A DNA stretch of 64,000 nt from Pantoea dispersa (GTDB taxonomy: Bacteria > Pseudomonadota > Gammaproteobacteria > Enterobacterales > Enterobacteriaceae). The position numbers were made by a program, and so were the translations under genes. Of the stretch, positions 38,079 through 47,701 are shown piece by piece. Below the pieces are notes generated by a model. The model had not been told where the DNA came from. It worked only from the letters and a program-made list of their open reading frames with translations, and searched no databases. The stretch spans positions 1 to 64,000 of the forward strand of contig NZ_SCKT01000011.1 of assembly GCF_014155765.1 (NCBI RefSeq). Direction: 5' to 3'. Position 1 is the stretch's first letter, and every line of letters begins with the position of its first letter.

Positions 38079-38405
38079 ATGTCGACGCACCTGATTATTC
38101 AGCGGCTGCAGCAGGTCGAAGCGGTGATGCGCGAACACGGCCACTGGCAGACGCACGCCCCGGCGGCGGAAGCCTTTAATAGCACGCAACCTTTCTGTCT
38201 CGATACCCTGCAGCCGCTCGAATGGCTGCAGTGGGTCCTGCTGCCGCGCATGCAGGCGCTGCTTGACGCCGGCGCCGCGCTGCCGCAAAACTTCGCCGTT
38301 ACGCCTTATTATGAGATGGCCCTGCCGCCCACCACGCCGGGCCATGCAGCGCTGCTGCTGACGCTCAGCCAGCTTGATGCGCTGTTTGCGCCGCCGGACG
38401 CCTGA
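38079..38405 (+). CDS. yqcC: YqcC family protein
   Basis: This is a 108-residue cytoplasmic protein of the YqcC (DUF446) family with unknown function. LDTLQPLEWLQWVLLPRMQALL is the typical core, and the protein is largely helical. GGAGG stands before the ATG. Its stop overlaps the truC start by one base (TGATG), so it is co-translated with truC, as in other enterobacteria. Confidence 0.92.
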   Translation: MSTHLIIQRLQQVEAVMREHGHWQTHAPAAEAFNSTQPFCLDTLQPLEWLQWVLLPRMQALLDAGAALPQNFAVTPYYEMALPPTTPGHAALLLTLSQLDALFAPPDA

Positions 38406-39184
38406 TGCTGGAGATCATTTATCAGGATGCATGGCTGGTTGCGGTGAATAAACCGGCGGGCTGGCTGGTGCACCGCAGCTGGCTCGATCGCAAAGAGAAA
38501 GTGGTGGTGATGCAGACGGTGCGCGATCAGATTGGTCAGCACGTATTTACCGCGCATCGCCTCGATCGTCCCACGTCTGGCGTGCTGCTGATGGGGCTCT
38601 CCAGCGAAATCGGGCGGCTGCTGGCGCAGCAGTTTGAACAGCATCAGATACAGAAGACCTATCACGCAGTGGTGCGCGGCTGGCTGGACGGTAGCGCAAC
38701 GCTGGATTATCCGCTGGTGGAAGAGCTGGATAAAATTGCGGACAAGTTTGTCACGGAACCGCGCGCGCCGCAGCCGGCGGTCACCGATTATCGCGCGCTG
38801 GCGCAGGCGGAACTGCCGGTGGCTATCGGCAAGTACCCCAGTGCACGTTATACGCTGGTTGAGCTGTCGCCGCACACCGGGCGCAAGCATCAGCTGCGAC
38901 GCCATATGGCGCACCTGCGTCATCCGATTATTGGTGACAGCTCGCACGGCGATCTGCGGCAGAACCGCGGTGCCGCAGCCCACTTTGGCATGGATCGACT
39001 GATGCTGCACGCCAGTGCGCTGACGCTAACGCATCCGGTGACCGGCAAACCGCTGGTGATTCGCGCCGGGCTGGATCGCGTCTGGCAGCAGATGCTGCAA
39101 TCGTTTGGCTGGCAGCAGCAACTGCCCGAGGTGCCGAGGGTTGAGTTTGCCGCTGAGGCAGTCCAGGATAAGCCGACAGAATAA
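38405..39184 (+). CDS. truC: tRNA pseudouridine-65 synthase TruC
   Basis: TruC converts U65 of several tRNAs to pseudouridine. The 259-residue protein belongs to the RluA family: the catalytic Asp is in AHRLDRPTSGVLL, and RYTLVELSPHTGRKHQLRRH is the second family motif. It is coupled to yqcC upstream; yqcA follows after 12 bases. Confidence 0.95.
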   Translation: MLEIIYQDAWLVAVNKPAGWLVHRSWLDRKEKVVVMQTVRDQIGQHVFTAHRLDRPTSGVLLMGLSSEIGRLLAQQFEQHQIQKTYHAVVRGWLDGSATLDYPLVEELDKIADKFVTEPRAPQPAVTDYRALAQAELPVAIGKYPSARYTLVELSPHTGRKHQLRRHMAHLRHPIIGDSSHGDLRQNRGAAAHFGMDRLMLHASALTLTHPVTGKPLVIRAGLDRVWQQMLQSFGWQQQLPEVPRVEFAAEAVQDKPTE

Positions 39185-39196
39185 AGGAGCGGCAAA

Positions 39197-39643
39197 ATGG
39201 CAAAGATTGGCATTTTTACAGGTACGGTGTACGGCAACGCGCTGCTGGTTGCCGAAGAGGCGCAGCCGGTGCTGGAAGCGCAGGGGCATGAGGTGAAGGT
39301 GTTTGAAGATCCGTCACTGGCCGACTGGCAGGCTTACAGCAAAGAGGTCGCGTTAATTGTTACCTCGACCACCGGGCAGGGCGATTTTCCGGACAATATC
39401 GCGCGACTGTATGTGCAGGTGCGCGATGAGCTGGGCTATCAGCCTGAGCTACGCTATGGCGTGATTGCTTTAGGCGACAGCAGTTACGACCACTTCTGTG
39501 GGGCCGGTAAGACCTTTGATGCCACGCTGCAGGAGCAGCAGGCGCAGCGTATTGGCGAGGTGCTGCTGGTGGATGCGACGGAAAATCCGGAGCCCGAGTC
39601 AGTGACCACGCCGTGGGTGGAGAGCTGGGGTAAGCTGTTGTAG
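39197..39643 (+). CDS. yqcA: Flavodoxin-like protein YqcA
   Basis: This is a 148-residue short-chain flavodoxin. The FMN phosphate loop is [14 protein letters not shown] at the N-terminus, and the isoalloxazine-binding loops are [11 protein letters not shown] and [13 protein letters not shown]. In E. coli it is an electron carrier of minor known role. AAGGAG precedes the ATG. A repeat with an 11-bp hairpin lies just downstream and could terminate the yqcC-truC-yqcA unit. Confidence 0.93.
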   Translation: MAKIGIFTGTVYGNALLVAEEAQPVLEAQGHEVKVFEDPSLADWQAYSKEVALIVTSTTGQGDFPDNIARLYVQVRDELGYQPELRYGVIALGDSSYDHFCGAGKTFDATLQEQQAQRIGEVLLVDATENPEPESVTTPWVESWGKLL

Positions 39644-39659
39644 TTTGGCTTGGTTCACG

Positions 39660-39699
39660 CCCTCACCCTAACCCTCTCCCGCAGGCGGGAGAGGGAACA
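39660..39699. repeat. CCCTCACCCTAACCCTCTCCC-type palindromic repeat
   Basis: A perfect 11-bp stem CCCTCTCCCGC/GCGGGAGAGGG (39672-39682 with 39685-39695) is preceded by CCCTCACCCTAA. The same element occurs twice at 48861-48988. It is a REP-like class seen in many gammaproteobacteria. It sits between convergent yqcA and garD. Confidence 0.85.
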
Positions 39700-39778
39700 G
39701 CCTGTGCGCGCGGGGGCTGCAGGGATTAACCTTAACGGTTCACCCGAACCGCTTCCTCTTCCGCCAGGTGTGCACACA

Positions 39779-41338
39779 TCACGTCACCGGTGCCGGATTG
39801 AATACCGCCAGCTGATTACGGATTCCCCAGCGATCTGACCACGTCTGTTTACGTCCGCTGGCGATATCCAGAATCAGCTCAAACAGCCGCCAGCCGACCT
39901 GTTCAATACTCTCTTCGCCCGTCGCGATGGTGCCGGCATTGATGTCCATCAGGTCATGCCAGCGGTTCGCCAGCGCGCTGCGCGTCGCCATTTTGATCAC
40001 CGGAATTGCCGCCAGGCCGTAGGGCGTGCCGCGCCCGGTGGTGAACACCTGTAGCGTAATGCCGGAAGCCATCTGCTGGGTGCCACAGACAAAATCGCTG
40101 GCCGGCGTGGCGGCGTAAATCAACCCGCGCTGCGTCGGGCGCTGTCCGGGTGACAGCACTTCGACAATCGGGCTGCGGCCGGATTTAGCAATTGAGCCCA
40201 GCGCTTTTTCTACCACATTGGCCAGGCCACCTTTTTTATTGCCCGGCGACGGATTCGCGCTGCGGTCGGTTTGCCCCTGGCTCAGATAATCGTCGTACCA
40301 CGCCATCTCCTCCAGCAGCCGTTTGCCCACCGCTTCGTTTACCACACGCGGCGTCAGCAGATGGATCGCATCGCGTACCTCGGTCACTTCCGAGAACATC
40401 ACCGTCGCACCACAGCGCACCAGCAGATCCGAGGCAAAGCCAACCGCCGGATTGGCCGTCACGCCGGAAAACGCATCGCTGCCGCCGCACTGGGTGCCGA
40501 CCACCAGCGCTGACGCCGGGCAGGTTTCGCGCTGACGCTGGTTGAGTTTTTTCAGATGGCGCTCGGCCACCTGCAGAATTTCATCGACCATCGCGCCAAA
40601 GCCCACGTGACGCTCATCCTGCAGGCGCACGATATCGCGCTCATCCAGCGAAATGGCCTGTACGTCCGGTGTGCCGGTCAGCAGGCGCTCCGGCTGTAAT
40701 TTCTCGCAGCCGAGGCTCACCACCATCACTTCGCCGCCAAAATTAGGATTCAGCGCAAGGTTGTGAATGGTACGAATCGGCACCACCGCCGCCGGTGCGT
40801 TGATCGCCACGCCGCAGCCATATAAATGGTTGAGCGCCACCACCCCATCGACGTTGCTGTAGCGCGGCAGCAGATCGCGCTCAATCAGCTGCACCACGTA
40901 ATCCACCACGCCCGCCACGCAGTGCACGCTGGTGGTGATGCCGAGCAGATTGCGCGTGCCGACGCTGCCGTCGGCATTGCGATAGCCTTCAAAGGTGTAT
41001 CCTTCCAGCGGTGGTAGGGGCGGCGGCACGTTAGTTGCCAGCGGCAGGCTGGCCAGCGGTGGGGCGGCGGGCAGCGCCACCAGCGACTCCTCAATCCAGC
41101 TGCCGCGCGCAATCGGGCGCAGCGCTGTGCCAATCACTTCACCGTAACGCACGATGGCACCGTGGAGGGCGATATCGCTCAGCGCCACTTTGTGCCCCTG
41201 CGGCACATGCTCAGTCAGCTGCAGACCGTCATCAAAGCGGCTGCCTGCGGGCAATCCCTGATCGTTGACCACAATCGCCACGTTATCGGCGTCGTGCACT
41301 TTAATGTAGCGCGGTTTGTCTGTCAGAGGTCGGTTCAT
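39779..41338 (-). CDS. garD: Galactarate dehydratase GarD
   Basis: GarD dehydrates galactarate (mucate) to 5-keto-4-deoxy-D-glucarate. The 519-residue protein belongs to the UxaA/GarD family: an N-terminal SAF-like domain ([20 protein letters not shown]) and a large catalytic domain with [20 protein letters not shown] and [31 protein letters not shown] is a strong ribosome-binding site. It is divergent from gudP across a 508-bp regulatory region. In E. coli garD lies far from the gud genes, next to garPLRK. Confidence 0.95.
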   Translation of the reverse strand: MNRPLTDKPRYIKVHDADNVAIVVNDQGLPAGSRFDDGLQLTEHVPQGHKVALSDIALHGAIVRYGEVIGTALRPIARGSWIEESLVALPAAPPLASLPLATNVPPPLPPLEGYTFEGYRNADGSVGTRNLLGITTSVHCVAGVVDYVVQLIERDLLPRYSNVDGVVALNHLYGCGVAINAPAAVVPIRTIHNLALNPNFGGEVMVVSLGCEKLQPERLLTGTPDVQAISLDERDIVRLQDERHVGFGAMVDEILQVAERHLKKLNQRQRETCPASALVVGTQCGGSDAFSGVTANPAVGFASDLLVRCGATVMFSEVTEVRDAIHLLTPRVVNEAVGKRLLEEMAWYDDYLSQGQTDRSANPSPGNKKGGLANVVEKALGSIAKSGRSPIVEVLSPGQRPTQRGLIYAATPASDFVCGTQQMASGITLQVFTTGRGTPYGLAAIPVIKMATRSALANRWHDLMDINAGTIATGEESIEQVGWRLFELILDIASGRKQTWSDRWGIRNQLAVFNPAPVT

Positions 41339-41846
41339 TGCTCACCTTCCTGTTCGTCGCACCGGTCATAGCGGTGCGGTTGAAATCACGTCCGTCACAT
41401 CATCGTTATTTGCCAGCCTCAGTATAAGCAGGGGTATTGGCCCACGCATTGTGCAACTGACTGGCTTTGTGCCGCGATCGGCGCGCAGTTTGGTTCGTTT
41501 TACCAAACGCAAGTGAAGAGCCTCACAAAGCGTACGCTTGCTGTTCACTTTTACAGCAATCTGGCGGCTGAATGGCGGGTTCCGTGAGCCACGCCGCAGC
41601 GTTATGGGCAAATGCCAGAAAATCGTGCCGGATTGATGATTATCCTCGGGCGTTCCTCCAGTGTTTAGCGGCGATGCTGTTCCTATACTGATTGCCGTTC
41701 TTCAACGTTTGGTTATTCGTCACGACGCATCATCGTTTTGCCATAACAACAATCGCCGTGTTTAACCCAACATCATTCTGATACCCAACGCGATGTGTAT
41801 GCAGTCAGAGTGAATGTAGCGTTCGCTATATTTTCAGGAGTGCATC
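41339..41846. promoter_or_regulatory. Divergent garD-gudP control region
   Basis: This 508-bp gap carries no gene. Visible elements are a 7-7-7 inverted repeat GTTTGGT...ACCAAAC (41488-41508), a CRP-like site directly after it (41512-41527), and a TAGCG-TT-CGCTA palindrome (41817-41828) close to the gudP ribosome-binding site. The E. coli gar and gud genes are activated by CdaR (SdaR) and respond to catabolite control; whether the inverted repeat is the CdaR site is not known. I could not assign a clear -35/-10 pair. Confidence 0.55.
41512..41527. promoter_or_regulatory. Candidate CRP-cAMP site
   Basis: AGTGA-N6-TCACA matches the TGTGA-N6-TCACA consensus at nine of ten positions. It lies 174-189 bases upstream of the garD start codon and farther from gudP. 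The prediction is from sequence alone. Confidence 0.5.
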
Positions 41847-43193
41847 ATGAATAGTTACAGCCAGACAGCGGCAGCAGTGCAGAAGCGCACTAATGCCCGT
41901 TACTGGATTGTGGTGATGTTATTTATCGTCACCTCGTTCAACTACGGTGACCGGGCCACCATCTCGATTGCCGGTTCGGCAATGTCGAAGGAGATCGGTC
42001 TCGATTCCGTCGGCCTTGGCTACATCTTCTCCGCTTTTTCGTGGGCGTATGTTATCGGTCAGATTCCTGGCGGCTGGCTGCTGGACCGCTTTGGCTCCAA
42101 ACGCGTCTATTTCTGGAGCATCTTCCTGTGGTCGCTGTTTACCCTGCTGCAGGGCTTTGTCGATATCTTTAGCGGCTTCGGCATTGTGGTGTCGCTGTTC
42201 CTGCTGCGCTTCATGGTGGGACTGGCGGAAGCGCCGTCTTTCCCGGGTAACAGCCGTATTGTTGCTGCCTGGTTCCCGGCGCAGGAGCGCGGTACCGCCG
42301 TCGCCATCTTTAACTCCGCCCAGTACTTCGCCACGGTGATTTTCGCACCGATCATGGGCTGGCTGGTGGCTGAGGTGGGCTGGGCGCACGTGTTCTGGTT
42401 CATGGGCGGGCTGGGCATCATTCTCAGCTTTATCTGGCTGAAAGTGATTCACGATCCGAACGATCATCCTGGCGTGAACAAAGCCGAACTGGAGTACATG
42501 GAGCAGGGCGGTGCGCTGATCAACATGGATGCGAAGAAAGCCGATCGCAAAGTGAGCTGGGATGAGAAGTGGTTTCAAATCAAGCAACTGCTCTCCACCC
42601 GCATGATGTGGGGGATCTATCTCGGTCAGTACTGCGTTAACGCCCTGACCTATTTCTTTATTACCTGGTTCCCGGTGTATCTGGTGCAGGCGCGCGGCAT
42701 GTCGATTCTTAAAGCCGGCATGATCGCCTCGATTCCCGCCATCTGCGGCTTCCTCGGCGGCGTGCTGGGCGGCGTGATTTCAGATTACCTGATGCGTAAA
42801 ACCGGCTCGCTGAACATCGCGCGTAAAACCCCGATTGTCATCGGTATGCTGCTCTCCATCAGCATGGTGATGTGTAACTACACCGAAACCGAATGGGTAG
42901 TGGTGCTGTTTATGGCGCTGGCGTTCTTTGGTAAAGGCATTGGTGCGCTGGGCTGGGCGGTGATGGCCGATACCGCACCCAAAGAGATCAGCGGCCTGAG
43001 CGGCGGGCTGTTCAATATGTTCGGTAACTTCTCTGGCATCGTCACGCCGATTGCCATTGGCTACATCATCGCCTCCAGCGGATCGTTTGAAGGCGCGCTG
43101 ATTTATGTCGGCATCCATGCGTTTGTGGCGGCGTTCAGCTTCCTGGTGATAACCGGCGATATCAAACGTGTCGAACTCAAACCCCGTTCATAA
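41847..43193 (+). CDS. gudP: D-glucarate/galactarate MFS transporter GudP
   Basis: GudP is a proton-coupled major-facilitator permease for hexarates in the inner membrane. The 448-residue protein has 12 membrane spans. [17 protein letters not shown] at the first span and [17 protein letters not shown] in the span 2-3 loop are family motifs. CAGGAG precedes the ATG. It is the first gene of the plus-strand gud/gar unit and the only transporter visible; no garP is present here. Confidence 0.94.
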   Translation: MNSYSQTAAAVQKRTNARYWIVVMLFIVTSFNYGDRATISIAGSAMSKEIGLDSVGLGYIFSAFSWAYVIGQIPGGWLLDRFGSKRVYFWSIFLWSLFTLLQGFVDIFSGFGIVVSLFLLRFMVGLAEAPSFPGNSRIVAAWFPAQERGTAVAIFNSAQYFATVIFAPIMGWLVAEVGWAHVFWFMGGLGIILSFIWLKVIHDPNDHPGVNKAELEYMEQGGALINMDAKKADRKVSWDEKWFQIKQLLSTRMMWGIYLGQYCVNALTYFFITWFPVYLVQARGMSILKAGMIASIPAICGFLGGVLGGVISDYLMRKTGSLNIARKTPIVIGMLLSISMVMCNYTETEWVVVLFMALAFFGKGIGALGWAVMADTAPKEISGLSGGLFNMFGNFSGIVTPIAIGYIIASSGSFEGALIYVGIHAFVAAFSFLVITGDIKRVELKPRS

Positions 43194-43203
43194 GGAACCG
43201 AAT

Positions 43204-44550
43204 ATGAATACGCAAAGTTCCCCGGTGATTACCGACATGCAGGTGATCCCGGTGGCGGGTTACGACAGCATGCTGCTCAACATCGGCGGCGCGCACAGCG
43301 CCTGCTTCACCCGCAATATCGTGGTGCTGACCGACAGCGCCGGCCACACCGGCGTCGGCGAAGCGCCGGGCGGTGAAACCATTTATCAGACGCTGGTCGC
43401 GGCAATTCCGCAGGTGAAAGGGCAGCAGGTGGCGCGCATGAACCGGCTGGTGCAGCAGGTGCACAAAGGCAACCAGTCGGCGGATTTCGATACCTTCGGC
43501 AACGGCGCCTGGACGTTTGAGCTGCGGGTCAATGCGGTGGCGGCGCTGGAAGCGGCGCTGCTCGACCTGCTCGGCCAGTGCCTTGGCGTACCAGTGGCCG
43601 AGTTGCTGGGGCCGGGTCAGCAGCGCGATGAGGTCACGGTGCTGGGCTACCTGTTTTACATTGGCGATCGGCGTAAGACTGATTTGCCGTATCAGAGCGG
43701 CGACGCGGCCGGTCACGACTGGTATCACCTGCGCCATCAGGAGGCGCTGACGCCAGACGCGGTGGTGCGCTTAGCCGAAGCGGCGCAGGACAGGTACGGC
43801 TTCAAAGATTTCAAACTCAAAGGCGGCGTGCTGCCGGGCGAGCAGGAGATTGCCTCGGCGGTGGCACTGAAGCAGCGTTTCCCGGACGCGCGCATCACCG
43901 TCGATCCCAACGGCGCCTGGCATCTGGATGAAGCCATCGCGCTGTGCAAAGGCCTGCACGAGGTGCTGAGCTATGCCGAAGATCCGTGCGGTGCCGAGCA
44001 GGGATATTCCGGGCGCGAAGTCATGGCCGAGTTTCGCCGCGCCACCGGTCTGCCGGTCGCCACCAATATGATCGCCACCAACTGGCGGGAGATGAACCAC
44101 GCGGTGATGCTCAACGCGGTCGATATTCCGCTGGCCGACCCGCACTTCTGGACGCTGAGCGGCGCGGTACGCGTGGCGCAGCTGTGTGATGAGTGGGGAC
44201 TGACCTGGGGCTGCCACTCCAATAATCACTTCGACATTTCGCTGGCGATGTTTACCCACGTCGGCGCAGCGGCACCGGGTAAACCGACCGCCATTGATAC
44301 CCACTGGATTTGGCAGGAGGGCGACCAGCGCCTGACCAAAGAGCCGCTGCAGATCCGCAACGGCAAAATTGCTGTGCCGGACAAGCCCGGCCTCGGCGTT
44401 GAACTGGACTGGGATCGCCTGCGCCAGGCTAACGCCCTGTATCAATCGCTGCCGGCAGGCGCACGTAATGACGCCACGGCAATGCAATATCTGGTTCCCG
44501 GATGGTCGTTCGACCGCAAGCGTCCGGCTTTTGGACGCCGCCATGCATAA
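43204..44550 (+). CDS. gudX: Glucarate dehydratase-related protein GudX
   Basis: GudX is an enolase-superfamily paralogue of GudD, 448 residues, close to E. coli GudX. It keeps the KDFKLKGG lysines, the metal-binding DPNGAW and YAEDPCG acidic residues, and CHSNNH where GudD has SHSNNH. The E. coli protein is reported to have weak or no glucarate dehydratase activity, and its true role is open. The ATG at 43204 with AAGGAAC was preferred over an in-frame start 36 bases earlier inside gudP. It lies 10 bases after gudP and 10 before gudD. Confidence 0.93.
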   Translation: MNTQSSPVITDMQVIPVAGYDSMLLNIGGAHSACFTRNIVVLTDSAGHTGVGEAPGGETIYQTLVAAIPQVKGQQVARMNRLVQQVHKGNQSADFDTFGNGAWTFELRVNAVAALEAALLDLLGQCLGVPVAELLGPGQQRDEVTVLGYLFYIGDRRKTDLPYQSGDAAGHDWYHLRHQEALTPDAVVRLAEAAQDRYGFKDFKLKGGVLPGEQEIASAVALKQRFPDARITVDPNGAWHLDEAIALCKGLHEVLSYAEDPCGAEQGYSGREVMAEFRRATGLPVATNMIATNWREMNHAVMLNAVDIPLADPHFWTLSGAVRVAQLCDEWGLTWGCHSNNHFDISLAMFTHVGAAAPGKPTAIDTHWIWQEGDQRLTKEPLQIRNGKIAVPDKPGLGVELDWDRLRQANALYQSLPAGARNDATAMQYLVPGWSFDRKRPAFGRRHA

Positions 44551-44560
44551 GGAGCAGGAA

Positions 44561-45892
44561 ATGAGTCACACCCCCAAAATTACAGCAATGCAGGTCATTC
44601 CGGTGGCCGGTTACGACAGCATGCTGCTGAATCTGAGCGGTGCCCACGCGCCGTTTTTTACCCGCAATATCGTGATTGTGAAAGATAACGCCGGCCACAC
44701 GGGCGTGGGCGAGATCCCCGGCGGCGAGAAAATTCGTCAGACGCTGGAAGACGCGGCGGCGCTGGTAACCGGAAAAACCGTCGGCGAGTACAAAAATATC
44801 CTCACCCTGGTACGCACCACCTTTGCCGATCGCGATGCCAGCGGGCGCGGCAATCAGACCTTTGACCTGCGCACCACCATTCACGTGGTGACCGGCATCG
44901 AAGCGGCGCTGCTGGATCTGCTCGGCCAGCATCTGGGCGTCAACGTGGCGTCGCTGCTGGGCGAAGGACAGCAGCGTGACCGTGTCGAGATGCTCGGCTA
45001 CCTGTTTTACATCGGAGATCGCCGCAAAACGTCACTGCCGTATCAGAGCCAGACCGATGATCCGTGCGACTGGTATCGTCTGCGGCATGAGGAAGCGCTG
45101 ACGCCGGACGCGGTGGTGCGCCTGGCAGAAGCCGCCTATGAAAAATATGGCTTTAACGATTTCAAACTGAAAGGTGGCGTACTGCGCGGCGGTGAAGAGG
45201 CCGAAGCAGTAACCGCACTGGCGAAGCGTTTCCCGCAGGCGCGCGTGACGCTCGATCCCAACGGGGCCTGGTCGCTGAATGAGGCCATCCTGCTCGGTAA
45301 ACAGCTGAAAGGCGTGCTGGCTTATGCAGAAGATCCGTGCGGCGCTGAACAGGGTTACTCCGGACGTGAAGTGATGGCCGAGTTCCGGCGCGCCACCGGT
45401 CTGCCTACCGCCACCAATATGATCGCCACCGACTGGCGCCAGATGGGCCACACGCTGTCGCTGCAGTCGGTCGATATTCCGCTGGCCGATCCGCACTTCT
45501 GGACCATGCAGGGCTCGGTGCGCGTGGCGCAGATGTGTCATGACTTCGGCCTGACCTGGGGTTCGCACTCCAACAACCATTTCGATGTTTCGCTGGCGAT
45601 GTTCACCCATGTGGCCGCCGCCGCACCGGGCGCCATTACCGCCATCGACACCCACTGGATCTGGCAGGAGGGCAACCAGCGCCTGACCAAAGAGCCGTTG
45701 CAGATCAAGGGTGGCATGGTGCAGGTGCCGCAGAAGCCGGGCCTTGGCGTCGAACTGGACATGGATCAGGTGATGCAGGCCCATGCGCTGTATCAGCAGC
45801 ATGGACTGGGCGCGCGCGACGATGCGCAGGCGATGCAGTTCCTCGTGCCGAACTGGACATTTGATAACAAGCGTCCGTGCCTGGTGCGCTGA
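44561..45892 (+). CDS. gudD: D-glucarate dehydratase GudD
   Basis: GudD dehydrates D-glucarate (and L-idarate) to 5-keto-4-deoxy-D-glucarate. The 443-residue enzyme has the enolase-superfamily features: [10 protein letters not shown] with the catalytic Lys, TLDPNGAW and [11 protein letters not shown] metal ligands, and [12 protein letters not shown] with the catalytic His. The ATG at 44561 follows GGAGCAGGAA. It is about 60 percent alike in sequence pattern to the adjacent gudX, so the two come from an old duplication. Confidence 0.95.
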   Translation: MSHTPKITAMQVIPVAGYDSMLLNLSGAHAPFFTRNIVIVKDNAGHTGVGEIPGGEKIRQTLEDAAALVTGKTVGEYKNILTLVRTTFADRDASGRGNQTFDLRTTIHVVTGIEAALLDLLGQHLGVNVASLLGEGQQRDRVEMLGYLFYIGDRRKTSLPYQSQTDDPCDWYRLRHEEALTPDAVVRLAEAAYEKYGFNDFKLKGGVLRGGEEAEAVTALAKRFPQARVTLDPNGAWSLNEAILLGKQLKGVLAYAEDPCGAEQGYSGREVMAEFRRATGLPTATNMIATDWRQMGHTLSLQSVDIPLADPHFWTMQGSVRVAQMCHDFGLTWGSHSNNHFDVSLAMFTHVAAAAPGAITAIDTHWIWQEGNQRLTKEPLQIKGGMVQVPQKPGLGVELDMDQVMQAHALYQQHGLGARDDAQAMQFLVPNWTFDNKRPCLVR

Positions 45893-45944
45893 TTTTATTC
45901 CGCGCGCCCGCGGGCGGCGGTGCTAAATAACAGGAGTAGAGATC

Positions 45945-46712
45945 ATGAGCAATGCCTGGCCCAACCCTTTTCGTCGTCGTTTGCTGGCAGGGGAAACCCT
46001 GATTGGCAGCTGGTGCGCCCTTGCCAATCCTCTCACCACGGAAGTGCTGGGGCTGGCGGGCTTTGACTGGCTGGTGCTGGACGGCGAACACGCGCCGAAC
46101 GACATCACCACCTTTATTCCGCAGCTGATGGCGCTAAAAGGCAGCCCGAGCGCGCCGGTGGTGCGACCGCCGTGCAATGAGCCGATCATCATCAAGCGTC
46201 TGCTGGATATTGGCTTCTATAACTTCCTGATTCCGTTTGTGGAAACTGCAGAAGAGGCGGCGCGCGCGGTGGCATCGACCCGCTATCCGCCAGCCGGGAT
46301 TCGCGGCGTGTCAGTTTCGCATCGCAGCAACATGTACGGCACGCTGGCGGACTACAACGCCACCATCAATGACAACATCACCGTGCTGGTGCAAATCGAA
46401 ACCCAGCAGGCGGTGGACAACATTGACGCCATCGCGGCGGTGGATGGCGTAGACGGCATCTTTGTCGGCCCGGGCGATCTGTCAGCGGCGCTGGGCTATC
46501 TCGGCCAGCCGGCGCATCCGGAAGTGCTGAAAGTGATCCGTTACATCCTTGAGCGCGCCAAAGCTGCCGGTAAGCCGAGCGGGATTCTGGCGCCGGTGGA
46601 GGCTGACGCACGCCGTTATCTCGAATGGGGTGCCAGCTTTGTTGCCGTCGGCAGCGATCTCGGTGTTTTCCGCCACGCCACGCAGGCGCTGTGCGACAAA
46701 TTTAAGCAGTAA
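45945..46712 (+). CDS. garL: 5-keto-4-deoxy-D-glucarate aldolase GarL
   Basis: GarL cleaves 5-keto-4-deoxyglucarate, the product of both GarD and GudD, to pyruvate and tartronate semialdehyde. The 255-residue protein is a class II HpcH/HpaI aldolase: the catalytic His49 is in LDGEHAPND, the substrate Arg in VVRPPCNEP, and metal ligands in [11 protein letters not shown] and [10 protein letters not shown]. It lies 52 bases after gudD with CAGGAG before the ATG, so gud and gar genes are in one transcription unit here. Confidence 0.95.
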   Translation: MSNAWPNPFRRRLLAGETLIGSWCALANPLTTEVLGLAGFDWLVLDGEHAPNDITTFIPQLMALKGSPSAPVVRPPCNEPIIIKRLLDIGFYNFLIPFVETAEEAARAVASTRYPPAGIRGVSVSHRSNMYGTLADYNATINDNITVLVQIETQQAVDNIDAIAAVDGVDGIFVGPGDLSAALGYLGQPAHPEVLKVIRYILERAKAAGKPSGILAPVEADARRYLEWGASFVAVGSDLGVFRHATQALCDKFKQ

Positions 46713-46731
46713 CTGACGAAGGGGAAAGGCA

Positions 46732-47616
46732 ATGAAAATTGGATTTATCGGCCTCGGCATCATGGGCAAACCGATGAGTAAAAACCTGGTGAAAGCCGGT
46801 TACACCCTGGTGGTGCGCGACCACAACGCCAGCAACGAAGCCGAACTGGTGGAGCTGGGTGCCACCGTGGCGAAAACGCCGAAAGAGCTGGCCGCGCAGG
46901 TTGACGTGGTGATCACCATGGTGCCGAACTCACCGCAGGTGAAAGAGGTGTGTCTGGGCGAGAACGGCATTATCGCAGGGGCGAAGCCGGGGCTGGTGGT
47001 GATCGACATGAGCTCCATCGCGCCGCTGGCCAGCCGCGAAGTGCATGATGCGCTGGCAGAAAAAGGCATCAGAATGCTGGATGCGCCGGTGAGCGGCGGT
47101 GAGCCAAAAGCGATTGAAGGCACGCTGTCGGTGATGGTCGGCGGCGATAAAGCGCTGTTTGATCAGTGCTACGATGTTCTTAAGGCGATGGCCGGTTCGG
47201 TGGTGCACACCGGCGATATCGGCGCGGGCAACGTCACTAAACTGGCCAACCAGGTGATTGTGGCGCTCAACATTGCCGCGATGTCAGAAGCGCTGTCGCT
47301 GGCCACCAAAGCCGGCGTCAATCCGGAACTGGTTTACCAGGCGATTCGCGGCGGTCTGGCGGGCAGCACCGTGCTGGATGCCAAAGCGCCCATGGTGCTG
47401 GACCGCAACTTTAAGCCTGGCTTCCGTATCGATTTGCATATCAAGGATTTAGCTAATGCGCTTGATACCTCACACGGCATTGGCGCACATCTGCCGCTGA
47501 CCGCGGCGGTGATGGAGATGATGCAGGCGCTAAAAGTCGACGGGCAGGGTACGTCCGATCATAGCGCGCTGGCTTGCTATTATGAAAAATTAGCCAAAGT
47601 TGAGATCACCCGGTAG
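46732..47616 (+). CDS. garR: Tartronate semialdehyde reductase GarR
   Basis: GarR reduces tartronate semialdehyde to D-glycerate with NAD(P)H. The 294-residue protein belongs to the beta-hydroxyacid dehydrogenase family: the dinucleotide motif GLGIMG is at residues 7-12, substrate-binding DAPVSGGEPKAIEGTLSVMV follows, and the catalytic Lys170 is in NVTKLANQVIV. It starts 19 bases after garL, with a good GGGGAAAGG site. Confidence 0.96.
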   Translation: MKIGFIGLGIMGKPMSKNLVKAGYTLVVRDHNASNEAELVELGATVAKTPKELAAQVDVVITMVPNSPQVKEVCLGENGIIAGAKPGLVVIDMSSIAPLASREVHDALAEKGIRMLDAPVSGGEPKAIEGTLSVMVGGDKALFDQCYDVLKAMAGSVVHTGDIGAGNVTKLANQVIVALNIAAMSEALSLATKAGVNPELVYQAIRGGLAGSTVLDAKAPMVLDRNFKPGFRIDLHIKDLANALDTSHGIGAHLPLTAAVMEMMQALKVDGQGTSDHSALACYYEKLAKVEITR

Positions 47617-47621
47617 TGCCC

Positions 47622-47649
47622 GCGTCCGGTGTCTGCGGATGCCGGACGC
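47622..47649 (+). other. Stem-loop between garR and garK
   Basis: GCGTCCGG/CCGGACGC (47622-47629 with 47642-47649) forms an 8-bp stem with a 12-base loop and no T-run. It is more likely an mRNA-processing or stabilising element than a terminator. Confidence 0.5.
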
Positions 47650-47701
47650 TGTACTGCCTTAGCCAGACGGATTTCCGTCACCTACCGCGCTCGGATTGCC
47701 T

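Noticed and set aside
37931-38179. ORF of 82 codons starting in csrB
   Set aside because: It lies within the csrB RNA and terminator and then out of frame with yqcC.
41794-41809. Second CRP-like site TGTGT-N6-TCAGA before gudP
   Set aside because: Eight of ten positions match, which is expected by chance in a region of this size.
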